A DNA stretch of 64,000 nt from G963667975 sp963677395 (GCA_963677395.2 OY781965.2:3038001-3102000); one strand, 5' to 3'; counted from the first letter of the stretch, positions 1 through 7,944 are shown. Numbers and translations: made by a program. Notes: generated by a model not told the origin, from the letters alone.

Positions 1-414
1 CTGTAAACGCACCGGAATTTGCTCGGGTTCCCATTCTACAATTGCATCAATGGAATGGGTGGTTGTTTCCGAATTATAATTTGAAAAACGGTTTGGACCA
101 TCTTCTGTTACAGGATTAAAATAGTCATAGACCGAAAATGTTAGATTTTTCCAGGCATAGCTTGCATAAATATCTATTTCTGAATAACTTGCATCAATCG
201 CATACGAACCCCAAAGTCCAAATGTGAGGTTCTTGAAACTGTATTCCAACGTTGGCTGAATACTGGGGACATCTCCGTACTGAAATCCTCTCCAAAGATA
301 AAGCGAATAAAAATCAACTTTAAACGAAACAGGATTGGTTTCTGTTGAGTCATTTTGCGCTTTCAGGGCAAATGAAAAAACTGAAATGGCGAAAAAGAGA
401 ATAATTTTCTTCAT
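1..414 (-). CDS. Outer-membrane porin-like protein, C-terminus cut off by the window edge
   Basis: The reading frame opens with ATG at 414 and runs off the left edge with no stop, so only about 138 residues are visible. The N-terminus has a lysine pair, a hydrophobic run and an Ala-Gln cleavage site (IILFFAISVFSFALKAQ), a typical exported Bacteroidota signal peptide. The mature part alternates aromatic and polar residues and has the stretch FYSLYLWRGFQYGD, which resembles the TorF-type putative porin family (inference). It lies 39 bp after the SpoIIE-type phosphatase gene on the same strand and may be the last gene of that operon. The missing C-terminus prevents a firm family call. Confidence 0.6.
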   Translation of the reverse strand, partial: MKKIILFFAISVFSFALKAQNDSTETNPVSFKVDFYSLYLWRGFQYGDVPSIQPTLEYSFKNLTFGLWGSYAIDASYSEIDIYASYAWKNLTFSVYDYFNPVTEDGPNRFSNYNSETTTHSIDAIVEWEPEQIPVRLQ

Positions 415-453
415 GACTTTATCTTTTGGATTAACAGATTTAAACATAACAAA

Positions 454-1638
454 CTAAAGAAACTCAATTGAAACTTCTTTCAGAAATTTTTCTTCCAGAA
501 CACGGGCAATACGTTTGATTACAGTACGCCGGATTTCCAGCTCAACAGGCAAAGTAGGATCCTGATGGGCAATATTGATTTTTGTGCCAATCAGCATGTG
601 AATTTCATCGCTTTCGAGCAATAACTTTACAATCTGATCGGCGGGTCCTTTTCCCAAACGGGTATTTGATGAATAAGTCCGAAGCATTTCGGCAACTTTA
701 CTCAGCGTGAGAATCCCTTCCGTAATCAGATCAAGCCCTTCCATATAGGAAACCGGAGGCAAATCAGGGTCATCAAACTCGAAACTGTCTTCAATCTGCT
801 TTCCCATTTCACGAGCCAGAATATCGGCAGTTGTTGCACCGCAGGCTATCTTTTTCCCTTCATATTCAATCACTTTCTCAGCATAAACCTTATCATTGGC
901 TTCGTCGAACGGTGGTCCGGTGCAGATAATCAGCTTTCGCGGATCGCGAAAATAGAGAACCGTACAACTTGTATCGTCGTGCGATACAAAATTATCGTTC
1001 ACATGAGCCTTGGTGATCACTTTTGTAGCTAACTTACTGGCAGATATATATTTATTTTGAGAAACCAGCTCAACAAGGTATTCAGACAGATTTTCCCGCC
1101 CCCAGCCAAACGGATACTTTTCTGTTCCCAAACCAGATTGTGTAACTCCGTCGGAACAGATTACAATACGATCTTCTTTCTGAGGACGATATACACAGGT
1201 AAAGAGCTCTTTACCGGCATTTTTATCCGAATTAAGCAAAATGCAGTTCCATTCGGGTTCAATTATTTTATTTCCCCTTAAAATCACACATTGAGGATTG
1301 TCATAATTCAAGATACGCGTATCCCCTTCTGTATCAATATCCACTGTAGTGAATGTTGAATAACTGATTTTACGTTCACTGCACACTGGTAACGTATTCA
1401 TAATGATGTCGGCAATACGCTGAACATCTTTGTGTTCTTCGGTAAAATTGATAGCCATGGTTGAGGTTAGAGTAGCCAGCACATTGGCTTTCACACCATG
1501 CCCCATTCCATCGGAAAGTACAACAATAATCCTGTTTTCCTCCTTAATGCGTTTGGAAAGAAATACATCCCCACAAATACGCTCTCCATCCTGAAATCGC
1601 TGTTCGCAACTTACTTCAATATAGAATTTGCTGTTCAT
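454..1638 (-). CDS. SpoIIE-type PP2C serine phosphatase linked to a hydrogenase-like sensor
   Basis: A 394-residue protein with no signal peptide or membrane segment. The first 230 residues or so form a PP2C/SpoIIE phosphatase domain. Metal-binding signatures are VVLSDGMGHG near residue 40, VICSDGV near 155 and SHDDTSC near 217. The remaining 160 residues are a domain I do not recognise. It starts 6 bp after the stop of the hydrogenase-like gene, so the two are very likely co-transcribed. Phosphatases of this class usually dephosphorylate an anti-sigma-factor antagonist or a similar partner. No such partner is encoded nearby, so the target is unknown. A redox or hydrogen signal passed from the neighbouring protein is the simplest reading (inference). 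Confidence 0.85.
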   Translation of the reverse strand: MNSKFYIEVSCEQRFQDGERICGDVFLSKRIKEENRIIVVLSDGMGHGVKANVLATLTSTMAINFTEEHKDVQRIADIIMNTLPVCSERKISYSTFTTVDIDTEGDTRILNYDNPQCVILRGNKIIEPEWNCILLNSDKNAGKELFTCVYRPQKEDRIVICSDGVTQSGLGTEKYPFGWGRENLSEYLVELVSQNKYISASKLATKVITKAHVNDNFVSHDDTSCTVLYFRDPRKLIICTGPPFDEANDKVYAEKVIEYEGKKIACGATTADILAREMGKQIEDSFEFDDPDLPPVSYMEGLDLITEGILTLSKVAEMLRTYSSNTRLGKGPADQIVKLLLESDEIHMLIGTKINIAHQDPTLPVELEIRRTVIKRIARVLEEKFLKEVSIEFL

Positions 1639-1644
1639 GGCAGA

Positions 1645-3507
1645 TTATTTCTTTTTGGTTTTATAGGATTCGATGATGGAGTTCAACATCTTTTCAGTCT
1701 TTGAAGCACCCTCACCTAACAAAAAACCAATCTGTTGCACGAGTCTGAGATTTTCATCAATCACATCCGTAACACGATTGATTACCTCTTCGGGACGCAC
1801 TTCGGGGGAATATAGATCCCTGACAATGGCTCCCACGATTTTGTTTTTGCGAATGGTAAAGATAGAAGCATTCAGCAAGCCCTCGCCGCCATAATGAACA
1901 TCGCGGTTTAGAATATCTTCGTCGTTCGTCAGCACAAAGGAAAACATCTTGTAAAACGGAACCGGAAGCAAGGTTTTCAGATCAGCACTTACCAATCCGG
2001 GAATGATTTCATCTATTTCACGGGCATCCTCCCCTAAAATGTTGATAAAGCTTTTGTTCGATTCTATGATCTTGAGGTTTTCGTCCACTATCACCACGCC
2101 AGCATTGAGTTTTTGCATCATGGCCGAAATAGTTTCACTTGCCTCTTTCGCTTTCTGCTGCTCCAGGCGAGCTTTTTTCTCCGACTGGCGCAATGCTTCC
2201 TGCGTTTTGGCCAGGTTTTCGTTGGACGACTTCAATGCCTTGATATATTCCTGCTTGTTTTTCAAAGAGTACGAAATACACATATCCGGCTTTGCAATTC
2301 CCTGTGCTACCGCTTTTGCCAAGTCGTAACAACTTGTATAACCACATGATTCACAACCACTATCATTTGAAAGCTCCTTGTTAATCACTTTCAAAACTTC
2401 CTGAACCTGCTCTTCACTGGGTTCCGGAAGACGTTGGTCATCCGCAACAAAGGAGCGGCTAAAGTCGAGTTTACTATATTCTTCAAATGATTTCTCCCAG
2501 CATTTCAGATCGAAATCCTGAAGTCGTTTGTTGGCATAATCCGTTACCAGTGTCCTCCGGATATATTTTTTTCCGCCCTTCGACGTGCCAGGGCCCATGA
2601 TACAGCCTTCGCAATAAAAAATATTAAAGTGACGCTTGATAAACTCTATTTCTTCGTTAAACTGCTTTACAGCTTGCAGCATATTTTGTTTGCCTTCGGT
2701 GGTAATCACCTTTCCCTGAAGCAGATTATTTTCAATTTCACCGGCTTCGAGCAAACCTTCGCTCACCGGGTAAAGGGAGCCTTTATATCCGAACGGTCGG
2801 TCGAAATCGGAAAATTCCAGCGTACTTTCATTGATGTTAAATTCGGCAAAAAGTTCACGGAGTTCAACATAGGTGAGCACACTGTCCACACGGGCATCGT
2901 CATCAAAACGTTTCGCTTCAATTTTGGCCCCGATGCAGGGACCTATGTAAACTACTTTTGTATCAGGCCCATACGCCTTTCGAACCACCTTTGCAGTAGC
3001 CGACATCGGATTTAAAATCGGGGTTAAGTTATGAATCAACTCCGGATTATATTTCTCGATAAAATAAACCAATGGCGGACAATTTGCTGTTATTGAATAC
3101 TTTCCTTTAAAATTTTCGACGATAGCAGCAAACTCGTGAGCAATCAGATCCACACCAAATGAAACTTCGTTTACAAAGTCGAAACCCAGCGCACGAATCA
3201 TCTGGACAAATTTACGGTAATCGGTTATATCATCAAATTCGCCGGAAATACTGGGCCCGCAAATAGCGGCAACCTTATTTCCGGAACGAATCAGCGCTTT
3301 TGTTTCCTCTTTTGAATCCAGATAAACTACGGCCTTTGATGCACAAACATCCACGCAACTTCCACAACCAATACAACGTTCATTTATTACAATTGGAAGT
3401 TCCTGATTTACTTTTAGTTGAATAGCCCTCACAGGACAAGCTCTCACGCAGGCATAACAGGTGGTGCATTTATCTTTTACGATTTGTATGAGCGGATTTT
3501 CCATCAT
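1645..3507 (-). CDS. PAS-containing [FeFe]-hydrogenase-like sensor protein
   Basis: A 620-residue soluble protein. In order: two [4Fe-4S] ferredoxin motifs (C14/C17/C20/C24 and C45/C48/C51/C55), a [FeFe]-hydrogenase large-subunit domain (about 75-350), a four-cysteine Fe-S motif (C385, C388, C393, C410), a charged coiled coil (about 415-465) and a PAS domain (about 468-570). The H-cluster loops are altered. L1 reads TANCPP rather than TSCCP, L2 reads PCIGAK with Ala where the lysine of PCxxK is expected, and L3 reads CEGC rather than CxxxC. This fits the sensory hydrogenase-like groups rather than a productive enzyme. It sits between a [2Fe-2S] protein gene (13-bp gap) and a SpoIIE-type phosphatase gene (6-bp gap). 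Probable role: redox or H2 sensing that controls the phosphatase. Confidence 0.85.
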   Translation of the reverse strand: MMENPLIQIVKDKCTTCYACVRACPVRAIQLKVNQELPIVINERCIGCGSCVDVCASKAVVYLDSKEETKALIRSGNKVAAICGPSISGEFDDITDYRKFVQMIRALGFDFVNEVSFGVDLIAHEFAAIVENFKGKYSITANCPPLVYFIEKYNPELIHNLTPILNPMSATAKVVRKAYGPDTKVVYIGPCIGAKIEAKRFDDDARVDSVLTYVELRELFAEFNINESTLEFSDFDRPFGYKGSLYPVSEGLLEAGEIENNLLQGKVITTEGKQNMLQAVKQFNEEIEFIKRHFNIFYCEGCIMGPGTSKGGKKYIRRTLVTDYANKRLQDFDLKCWEKSFEEYSKLDFSRSFVADDQRLPEPSEEQVQEVLKVINKELSNDSGCESCGYTSCYDLAKAVAQGIAKPDMCISYSLKNKQEYIKALKSSNENLAKTQEALRQSEKKARLEQQKAKEASETISAMMQKLNAGVVIVDENLKIIESNKSFINILGEDAREIDEIIPGLVSADLKTLLPVPFYKMFSFVLTNDEDILNRDVHYGGEGLLNASIFTIRKNKIVGAIVRDLYSPEVRPEEVINRVTDVIDENLRLVQQIGFLLGEGASKTEKMLNSIIESYKTKKK

Positions 3508-3520
3508 TGATTATTTTCGG

Positions 3521-3778
3521 TTACCCTTTTTTAAAAAACACTTTATTGAGGATGAGTTCAATGGTATCGGCCTGAACCCCTTCGTAAAGCTGATCGTTAA
3601 TTTTCACAAACGGACCCTTATCACATTTCCCAAAGCAATGATTTCCATGATAATGCACATTTGCTTCCAGTTTATGATCCGACAGATATTGCTTGATGAC
3701 TTTCACCGTATGTTTGTTTCCGCGTGCGAAGCAGGAACTTCCCAAACAGATCATAATCTCCACTTTTTCATTCTCCAT
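3521..3778 (-). CDS. NuoE-like [2Fe-2S] thioredoxin-fold protein
   Basis: An 85-residue protein with four cysteines in the NuoE-type pattern C-x4-C (C11, C16) and C-x3-C (C48, C52), expected to hold one [2Fe-2S] cluster in a thioredoxin-like fold. It is about half the length of true NuoE or HndA subunits, as in the short ferredoxins that accompany sensory [FeFe]-hydrogenase genes. It is the first gene of the operon, has a TATATTTG -7 box at 3799-3806, and is followed after 13 bp by the hydrogenase-like gene. Likely role: electron transfer to or from that protein. Confidence 0.85.
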   Translation of the reverse strand: MENEKVEIMICLGSSCFARGNKHTVKVIKQYLSDHKLEANVHYHGNHCFGKCDKGPFVKINDQLYEGVQADTIELILNKVFFKKG

Positions 3779-3798
3779 TCTTCACCAGTTTCAATAAT

Positions 3799-3806
3799 CA
3801 AATATA
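3799..3806 (-). promoter_or_regulatory. -7 box of the NuoE-like/hydrogenase-like/phosphatase operon
   Basis: On the minus strand this reads TATATTTG, an exact match to the Bacteroidota -7 consensus TAnnTTTG, 20 bp upstream of the first start codon. I see no clear TTTG -33 box at the right distance. The rest of 3807-3960 is non-coding and shows no further structure that I can see. Confidence 0.5.
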
Positions 3807-3979
3807 GGCAAAAATAAGGAAAGAAAACGAAAAGCAAGTTGGGAAAATCGTTCCGCCTTGTACAAATACAACTTTCATTGCCTTCAAAACAGGGAAACAA
3901 TCCAAACAAACCATGCTGCCCACAAAGAAAAAACAGCATATCAAATGCAGTATCAGTTTCACAAAAACAAACTCACATG

Positions 3980-4012
3980 TTTGTGATATTGTAATAATTT
4001 ACAATATATTTG
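3980..4012 (+). promoter_or_regulatory. Promoter of the ParA/RelA-SpoT pair with an embedded palindrome
   Basis: TTTG at 3980-3983 and TATATTTG at 4005-4012, 21 bp apart, match both Bacteroidota promoter elements. A perfect inverted repeat with 9-bp arms (ATATTGTAA 3986-3994, TTACAATAT 3999-4007) fills the spacer and runs into the -7 box. A protein bound there would block the promoter. This is the usual arrangement of a repressor operator. Confidence 0.7.
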
Positions 4013-4026
4013 CATTTAGTTAAAAT

Positions 4027-4076
4027 GGATAAAATCGTATCCATATACCAAAATTTGGTAGATTTTATACGATTTT
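4027..4076 (+). promoter_or_regulatory. Nested inverted repeats in the leader of the ParA/RelA-SpoT pair
   Basis: Between the promoter and the parA-like start lie an outer perfect 10-bp inverted repeat (AAAATCGTAT 4031-4040, ATACGATTTT 4067-4076) and, inside it, TACCAAA/TTTGGTA around one central base (4046-4060). A smaller GGATA/TATCC pair (4027-4031, 4038-4042) overlaps the left arm. These could be further operators or an RNA hairpin in the 5' leader. The sequence alone does not decide which. Confidence 0.6.
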
Positions 4077-4144
4077 CTCGCACACGTATAACGAGTTGAC
4101 TAGCATTTAGAAATACGACAGAACGTCATATAAATTAAATAAAC

Positions 4145-5260
4145 ATGAAGATAATATCGTTATTTAATAACAAGGGTGGAGTAGGAAAATCTACTTTAGG
4201 TTTTCATCTTGGATTCGCATTAAATGAGCTTGGCTACAAAACCTTAATGATAGATTTAGATCCTCAATGCAATTTAACAATTTGTGGAATCGAAACGGAA
4301 GAATTGCATTCAATTTGGGAGGCCGAAGATGCATATATTGAAGATTTTGAAAAGTCATACAAAAACAATTCAGATATAATCAAATCACCAAGAAGTATAC
4401 ATTTTCTCTTAAAACCAACTGAGGATGGTATCAGTGATATTGAAATTTTACCACCAACAGTTAAACTAGATAAAAACCTACATCTTATACCAGGAAGATT
4501 ATCAATACATAGATTTGAAAATAAGATAGCAGAAAGATGGAGTGGAGCTTATCAAGGTGATAATCTAGCAATTAGAACTATTACAAGAATAAGAGAGTTA
4601 TGTAATCTTTATAACGAAAAATACAACTATGATTTTATAATCATTGACACATCTCCAAGTTTGGGGATTTTAAATAAAACAATAATTTCGACGGTTGATG
4701 GATTTTTTATTCCAGCTCAACCTGACATGTTTAGCCTTTATGGCATTAGAAATATTGGCAATTCACTAGATAACTGGCAAAAAGAATTTCAGACTATTTA
4801 TAGCTTAATATCACTAGATAAGAGAAATAAATTTCCACAAGAATTTGTCCAATTTTTAGGTTTTACCATTTATAATGCAAAGAAGTATGCAACAGAAAAC
4901 AATGAATTTGATCTTGCTCAAGCTCACTATTCCTATGTAAAAAAAATACCGGGTACTATAAAGGAATACATTAAAGAAAACAATAGGAAGCATTTAACTG
5001 AGGAAATGCTTCAAAATCCAATTGGAATGGATGCTGTAATACATTCACATAATACTTTTCCCTCTGTATCACAGGCATTAAAATGTCCTATGTGGAAGGT
5101 ACCAGAAGTATACACTAAATTAAAAAGAACAAACCGACAACTTTTAGATGAAAAGGAAATAGAGCCAATAAATCAAGGAAGTTATGGGAGATATCGTGAA
5201 ACAAAAGAAAAGTATATTGCTTTTGCCAACTCTCTTCTTCAAAGAGTTAATACATTATGA
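4145..5260 (+). CDS. ParA/MinD-family ATPase, first gene of a two-gene unit
   Basis: A 371-residue cytoplasmic P-loop ATPase. The deviant Walker A motif NNKGGVGKST (residues 8-17, signature lysine K10) and MIDLDPQ (35-41) are typical of ParA. Walker B is DFIIIDTSPS near residues 164-173. An insert of about 115 residues separates the two, and a C-terminal extension follows the core, so it is longer than chromosomal Soj/ParA (about 250 residues). No ParB gene or parS-like site is seen, and the locus is not next to dnaA or gid genes, so a partition role is unlikely. The stop codon overlaps the next start (ATGA), which implies translational coupling with the RelA/SpoT-type gene. Base composition is clearly AT-richer than in the flanking genes, suggesting recent acquisition. 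Confidence 0.85.
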   Translation: MKIISLFNNKGGVGKSTLGFHLGFALNELGYKTLMIDLDPQCNLTICGIETEELHSIWEAEDAYIEDFEKSYKNNSDIIKSPRSIHFLLKPTEDGISDIEILPPTVKLDKNLHLIPGRLSIHRFENKIAERWSGAYQGDNLAIRTITRIRELCNLYNEKYNYDFIIIDTSPSLGILNKTIISTVDGFFIPAQPDMFSLYGIRNIGNSLDNWQKEFQTIYSLISLDKRNKFPQEFVQFLGFTIYNAKKYATENNEFDLAQAHYSYVKKIPGTIKEYIKENNRKHLTEEMLQNPIGMDAVIHSHNTFPSVSQALKCPMWKVPEVYTKLKRTNRQLLDEKEIEPINQGSYGRYRETKEKYIAFANSLLQRVNTL

Positions 5261-5943
5261 TTATGGAAACACTTAATAATACTATTGATTTTTATAACAA
5301 TAAGAACACACAATTCATCTTAAAACAATTCATAAACCAAGTTCGTACTTTTTTTGAAGAAAATCCAGATTTAAATGGAATTGAATTTCCCATTATACAT
5401 TCTGTTAAAACAAGATTCAAAGATCCAGAGCATCTTAAGGACAAATTGAAGCGAAAGCTTAAAAATGGAATCGCTATTACACAGGAAAACTTATTTAAAG
5501 AGGTAACTGATTTAATTGGAGTTCGAATACTGCATATATATCTTGACCAATTCGAACAAATTCATAAAGCAATAATGAAACAAATTGAAACAGGAGAGTG
5601 GTGTTTTCATGAAGAACCTAAGGCATATACATGGGATCCTGAATCAAAAATTGTATTTAACAAATTAAAAATAAAAACAAAGAGAAAAGACAGTTTCTAT
5701 ACAAGCGTTCATTATGTAATTAAGCCAAATAATAAGGAGGATTCTGTTTGTTGTGAGATACAAGTAAGAACTCTATTTGAAGAAATATGGGGGGAGATTG
5801 ACCATTCGATAAATTATCCATATCAAACAAAGAGCGTGGCATGTAAAGAACAGCTAAGAGTATTATCCAAATTAGTTACTACGGGAACAAGACTTGCAGA
5901 TTCTATTTTCAGAAGCCATCAGGATTATGAAAAAAAATGGTAG
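5257..5943 (+). CDS. RelA/SpoT-type nucleotidyltransferase, second gene of the ParA pair
   Basis: A 228-residue single-domain protein of the (p)ppGpp synthetase fold, without the hydrolase, TGS or ACT domains of long RelA/SpoT enzymes. Visible motifs are the basic loop RFKDPEHLKDKLKRK (about 52-66), DLIGVRI (about 85-91), a Y-x-S-x-H motif in the segment SFYTSVHYVIK (about 147-157) and EIQVRTLFEEIWGEIDH (about 167-183). The synthetase residues therefore look intact. Small proteins of this fold either make alarmones or act as toxins that pyrophosphorylate ATP, ADP or the tRNA CCA end. No short antitoxin gene is present, but an ATPase gene overlaps it by 4 bp. M3 at 5263 is an alternative start. 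The enzymatic class is sound. The activity is unknown. Confidence 0.85.
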   Translation: MIMETLNNTIDFYNNKNTQFILKQFINQVRTFFEENPDLNGIEFPIIHSVKTRFKDPEHLKDKLKRKLKNGIAITQENLFKEVTDLIGVRILHIYLDQFEQIHKAIMKQIETGEWCFHEEPKAYTWDPESKIVFNKLKIKTKRKDSFYTSVHYVIKPNNKEDSVCCEIQVRTLFEEIWGEIDHSINYPYQTKSVACKEQLRVLSKLVTTGTRLADSIFRSHQDYEKKW

Positions 5944-6282
5944 CCCCCAAATAAATAAATAGAAAAAAATTAATTTTGATCTTACCGAATAACAACTAAT
6001 GGTGCTAAGGAAATTCGCCCCACATACCATTCCCATATAAAACCGGAAAAATCCCATACAACTCACATATACGGCGGTTCATTAGGCATCAGTATTATTG
6101 CCCTTTACACCCATCTGAATGATGGTTTTAAAAGAAAAGAATTATTTACTTTCGATCTGTATTAAAAATAGGGAACCTGCAACTCCTCCCCTGTCCAACT
6201 TACTTTTGGGAAAAGTGACTCCATGTATAGCATTAATTCAGGGTAATGCTTGGAACCAGATACATTTTCTACATACAAAACG
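5944..6282. other. Non-coding stretch after the ParA/RelA-SpoT pair
   Basis: There is no convincing gene here. The short open frames on both strands lack recognisable motifs and codon character. The first part is AT-rich like the preceding pair, and composition shifts toward that of the neighbours further right. I see no direct repeat that would mark an insertion end. Confidence 0.5.
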
Positions 6283-6337
6283 CGAACAGGCTCTCCTTCC
6301 GTTATTCAAAACTATAACTTCCGGGAGAGCCTGTTCG
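6283..6337. terminator. Terminator hairpin between convergent units
   Basis: Perfect 14-bp arms (CGAACAGGCTCTCC 6283-6296, GGAGAGCCTGTTCG 6324-6337) around a 27-nt loop lie between the plus-strand RelA/SpoT-type gene and the minus-strand lipoprotein gene. Flanking A- and T-rich tracts are modest, so it may serve both directions. Confidence 0.7.
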
Positions 6338-6354
6338 GTTTATATATTGAAGAC

Positions 6355-6900
6355 TTAGCTTCGTACAGTGTCTGTTTTTATATTTCCGGCATTTTTCTCC
6401 TGAAATTTCTTTACAATGTCGTCTGGAGATAATCCCAGATTATCCAAGGCACCCTGAGCAGAACTGGTAAGTTCATGGTTTGGATATTTTTGAATAAATT
6501 CCTGATAATGAGATTTTGCCTTTTCCAGATCATCCAGATAGTTTTCGTAAATAAAACCTTTCAGGAAAATACAGTCAGGCATACGGTTAAAATTCTTGTA
6601 GCTATTACAGATAATGTCAAAATAGCTAATGGCTCGCTGAGGCTCGTTCATGTTCATTGCCAGATCACCGGCTTTAAACATAAAGTGTGGTACAAGACTG
6701 TCACTCGGATAATCTTTCGCAAATCTATCGTACATATTCAGCAGCGTATCCGCTTTTTCTTTATGAATGCCTGTTTTATCATTCAGTAATTCACTTTCAT
6801 ACGCTTTGATTCTCTTTATCTCCTTTTCTTTTGAAGAAGTACAGGAAATAAACCCTGCTACCAGTAAAACTGTTACAACTACTAAAGCTAATCGTTTCAT
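6355..6900 (-). CDS. TPR-containing lipoprotein
   Basis: The start at 6900 (MKRLALVVV) is chosen because it opens a lipoprotein signal peptide ending in the lipobox AGFISC. The longer frame to 6945 would place charged residues in front of it and overlap def. The 181-residue product has helical repeats of TPR type (for example FKAGDLAMNMNEPQRAISYF and FIYENYLDDLEKAKSHYQEF), like BamD/YbgF-type outer-membrane-associated repeat proteins. It is probably anchored in an envelope membrane and acts by binding other proteins. It follows def by 19 bp and ends the ruvX-def operon. The specific partner is unknown. Confidence 0.8.
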   Translation of the reverse strand: MKRLALVVVTVLLVAGFISCTSSKEKEIKRIKAYESELLNDKTGIHKEKADTLLNMYDRFAKDYPSDSLVPHFMFKAGDLAMNMNEPQRAISYFDIICNSYKNFNRMPDCIFLKGFIYENYLDDLEKAKSHYQEFIQKYPNHELTSSAQGALDNLGLSPDDIVKKFQEKNAGNIKTDTVRS

Positions 6901-6919
6901 AATCAAATACTCGTATTTA

Positions 6920-7489
6920 CTATCTTTTTTTATTGGCTGACACAAATTTCATTTTATATGGAATCTTAATATTCCCTTTTATAATATCCGTTAACCGGCG
7001 TTTCAGCATCACTTTTTTCAATGGATGGAGTCGCTCTACAAAGAGAACTCCTTCAATATGATCATATTCATGCTGAATAACACGAGCGATAACACCATCA
7101 TATTCTTCATCATACGAATTAAAGTTTTCATCCTGATATTGAATTCTGATTTTTGATTTCCGGGCAACATCTTCACGAATATCCGGAACACTCAAACAAC
7201 CTTCGTTGAAAAGCCATTCTTCGCCACTTTGTTCCACGATATGAGCATTAATCAACACTTTTTTAAACGTAGCGGCACGCGAATCTTCTTCAGCGTAGGG
7301 AGCAGCATCAATCACGATTAAACGGATGGAACGGTCAACCTGAGGAGCTGCTAAACCCACACCACCTGCTGTGTACATGGTATCCCACATATCAGCGATA
7401 AGTTTTTGTAATTCAGGATAATCAGATGTGATATCCGCAGCAACTTTCTTCAACACAGGATGGCCGTATGCAGTAATTGGCAAAAACAT
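6920..7489 (-). CDS. def: Peptide deformylase
   Basis: A 189-residue enzyme that removes the formyl group from the N-terminal methionine of new proteins. All three family motifs are present: GVGLAAPQ (about 43-50), EGCLS (about 96-100, metal-ligand Cys) and HEYDH (about 139-143, two metal-ligand His and the catalytic Glu). Length is normal. The start MFLPITAYG is the usual Bacteroidota N-terminus. It lies 3 bp after ruvX, so the two are co-transcribed. Confidence 0.97.
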   Translation of the reverse strand: MFLPITAYGHPVLKKVAADITSDYPELQKLIADMWDTMYTAGGVGLAAPQVDRSIRLIVIDAAPYAEEDSRAATFKKVLINAHIVEQSGEEWLFNEGCLSVPDIREDVARKSKIRIQYQDENFNSYDEEYDGVIARVIQHEYDHIEGVLFVERLHPLKKVMLKRRLTDIIKGNIKIPYKMKFVSANKKR

Positions 7490-7492
7490 AAA

Positions 7493-7927
7493 CTATCCTT
7501 TTTTTGATTTAAAAAATTCTTCTTGTTCCATAAACGATTGCAGAATTATGGTTGCACTCACCTTGTCGGTAAGTTCCTTATTCTGGCGATCTTTTTTTCC
7601 GATTCCCGACATCAAAATTGCACTCTGAGCCAGCCTTGAGGTAAAGCGCTCGTCCATTCGATGGATCGGAATATCCGGGAATGTTTTTTTCAGATTCTTC
7701 AAAAAAGGTTCAATAAACCTCGACGATTCCGAAGCAGTGTTGTTCATTTGCCGCGGTTCGCCCACAACAATTGCATCCACATTATTTTGTAAAATATAGT
7801 TTTTCAGAAAAGACATCAGTTCATTAGGATTCAATACAGTAAGGCCTGTTGCAATGAGTTTTAACTCATCGGTAACGGCAATTCCTACCCGTTTCTGGCC
7901 ATAGTCGATAGCAATGATTCTTCCCAT
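7493..7927 (-). CDS. ruvX: RuvX/YqgF-family Holliday junction resolvase-like protein
   Basis: The start at 7927 (MGRIIAIDYGQKRVGIAVTDE) is preferred over the ATG at 7939 because the likely -7 box TATCTTTG lies at 7937-7944. The 144-residue product has the RNase H-like fold motifs of the family: AIDYGQKRVGIA, VVGEPRQMN and RMDERFTS. The family is linked to pre-16S rRNA processing and to Holliday junction resolution. It leads an operon with def and the TPR lipoprotein gene. Confidence 0.93.
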   Translation of the reverse strand: MGRIIAIDYGQKRVGIAVTDELKLIATGLTVLNPNELMSFLKNYILQNNVDAIVVGEPRQMNNTASESSRFIEPFLKNLKKTFPDIPIHRMDERFTSRLAQSAILMSGIGKKDRQNKELTDKVSATIILQSFMEQEEFFKSKKG

Positions 7928-7936
7928 AAAAGCCTG

Positions 7937-7944
7937 CAAAGATA
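7937..7944 (-). promoter_or_regulatory. -7 box of the ruvX-def-lipoprotein operon
   Basis: The minus strand reads TATCTTTG followed by C, matching TAnnTTTG. It ends 9 nt before the chosen ruvX start, giving a very short leader. No -33 TTTG is evident. Confidence 0.55.

Noticed and set aside
4145..5260. Chromosome partition ParA and replication-origin region
   Set aside because: There is no parB, parS-like repeat, dnaA or gid gene. The gene is coupled to a RelA/SpoT-type enzyme instead.
5872..6066. Minus-strand frame possibly left from an insertion element
   Set aside because: It overlaps the end of the RelA/SpoT-type gene and I could recognise no transposase or intron-protein motif in it.
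6119..6432. Short plus-strand frames between the RelA/SpoT-type gene and the lipoprotein gene
   Set aside because: They run through the terminator hairpin and into the complement of the lipoprotein gene and show no protein-like motif.
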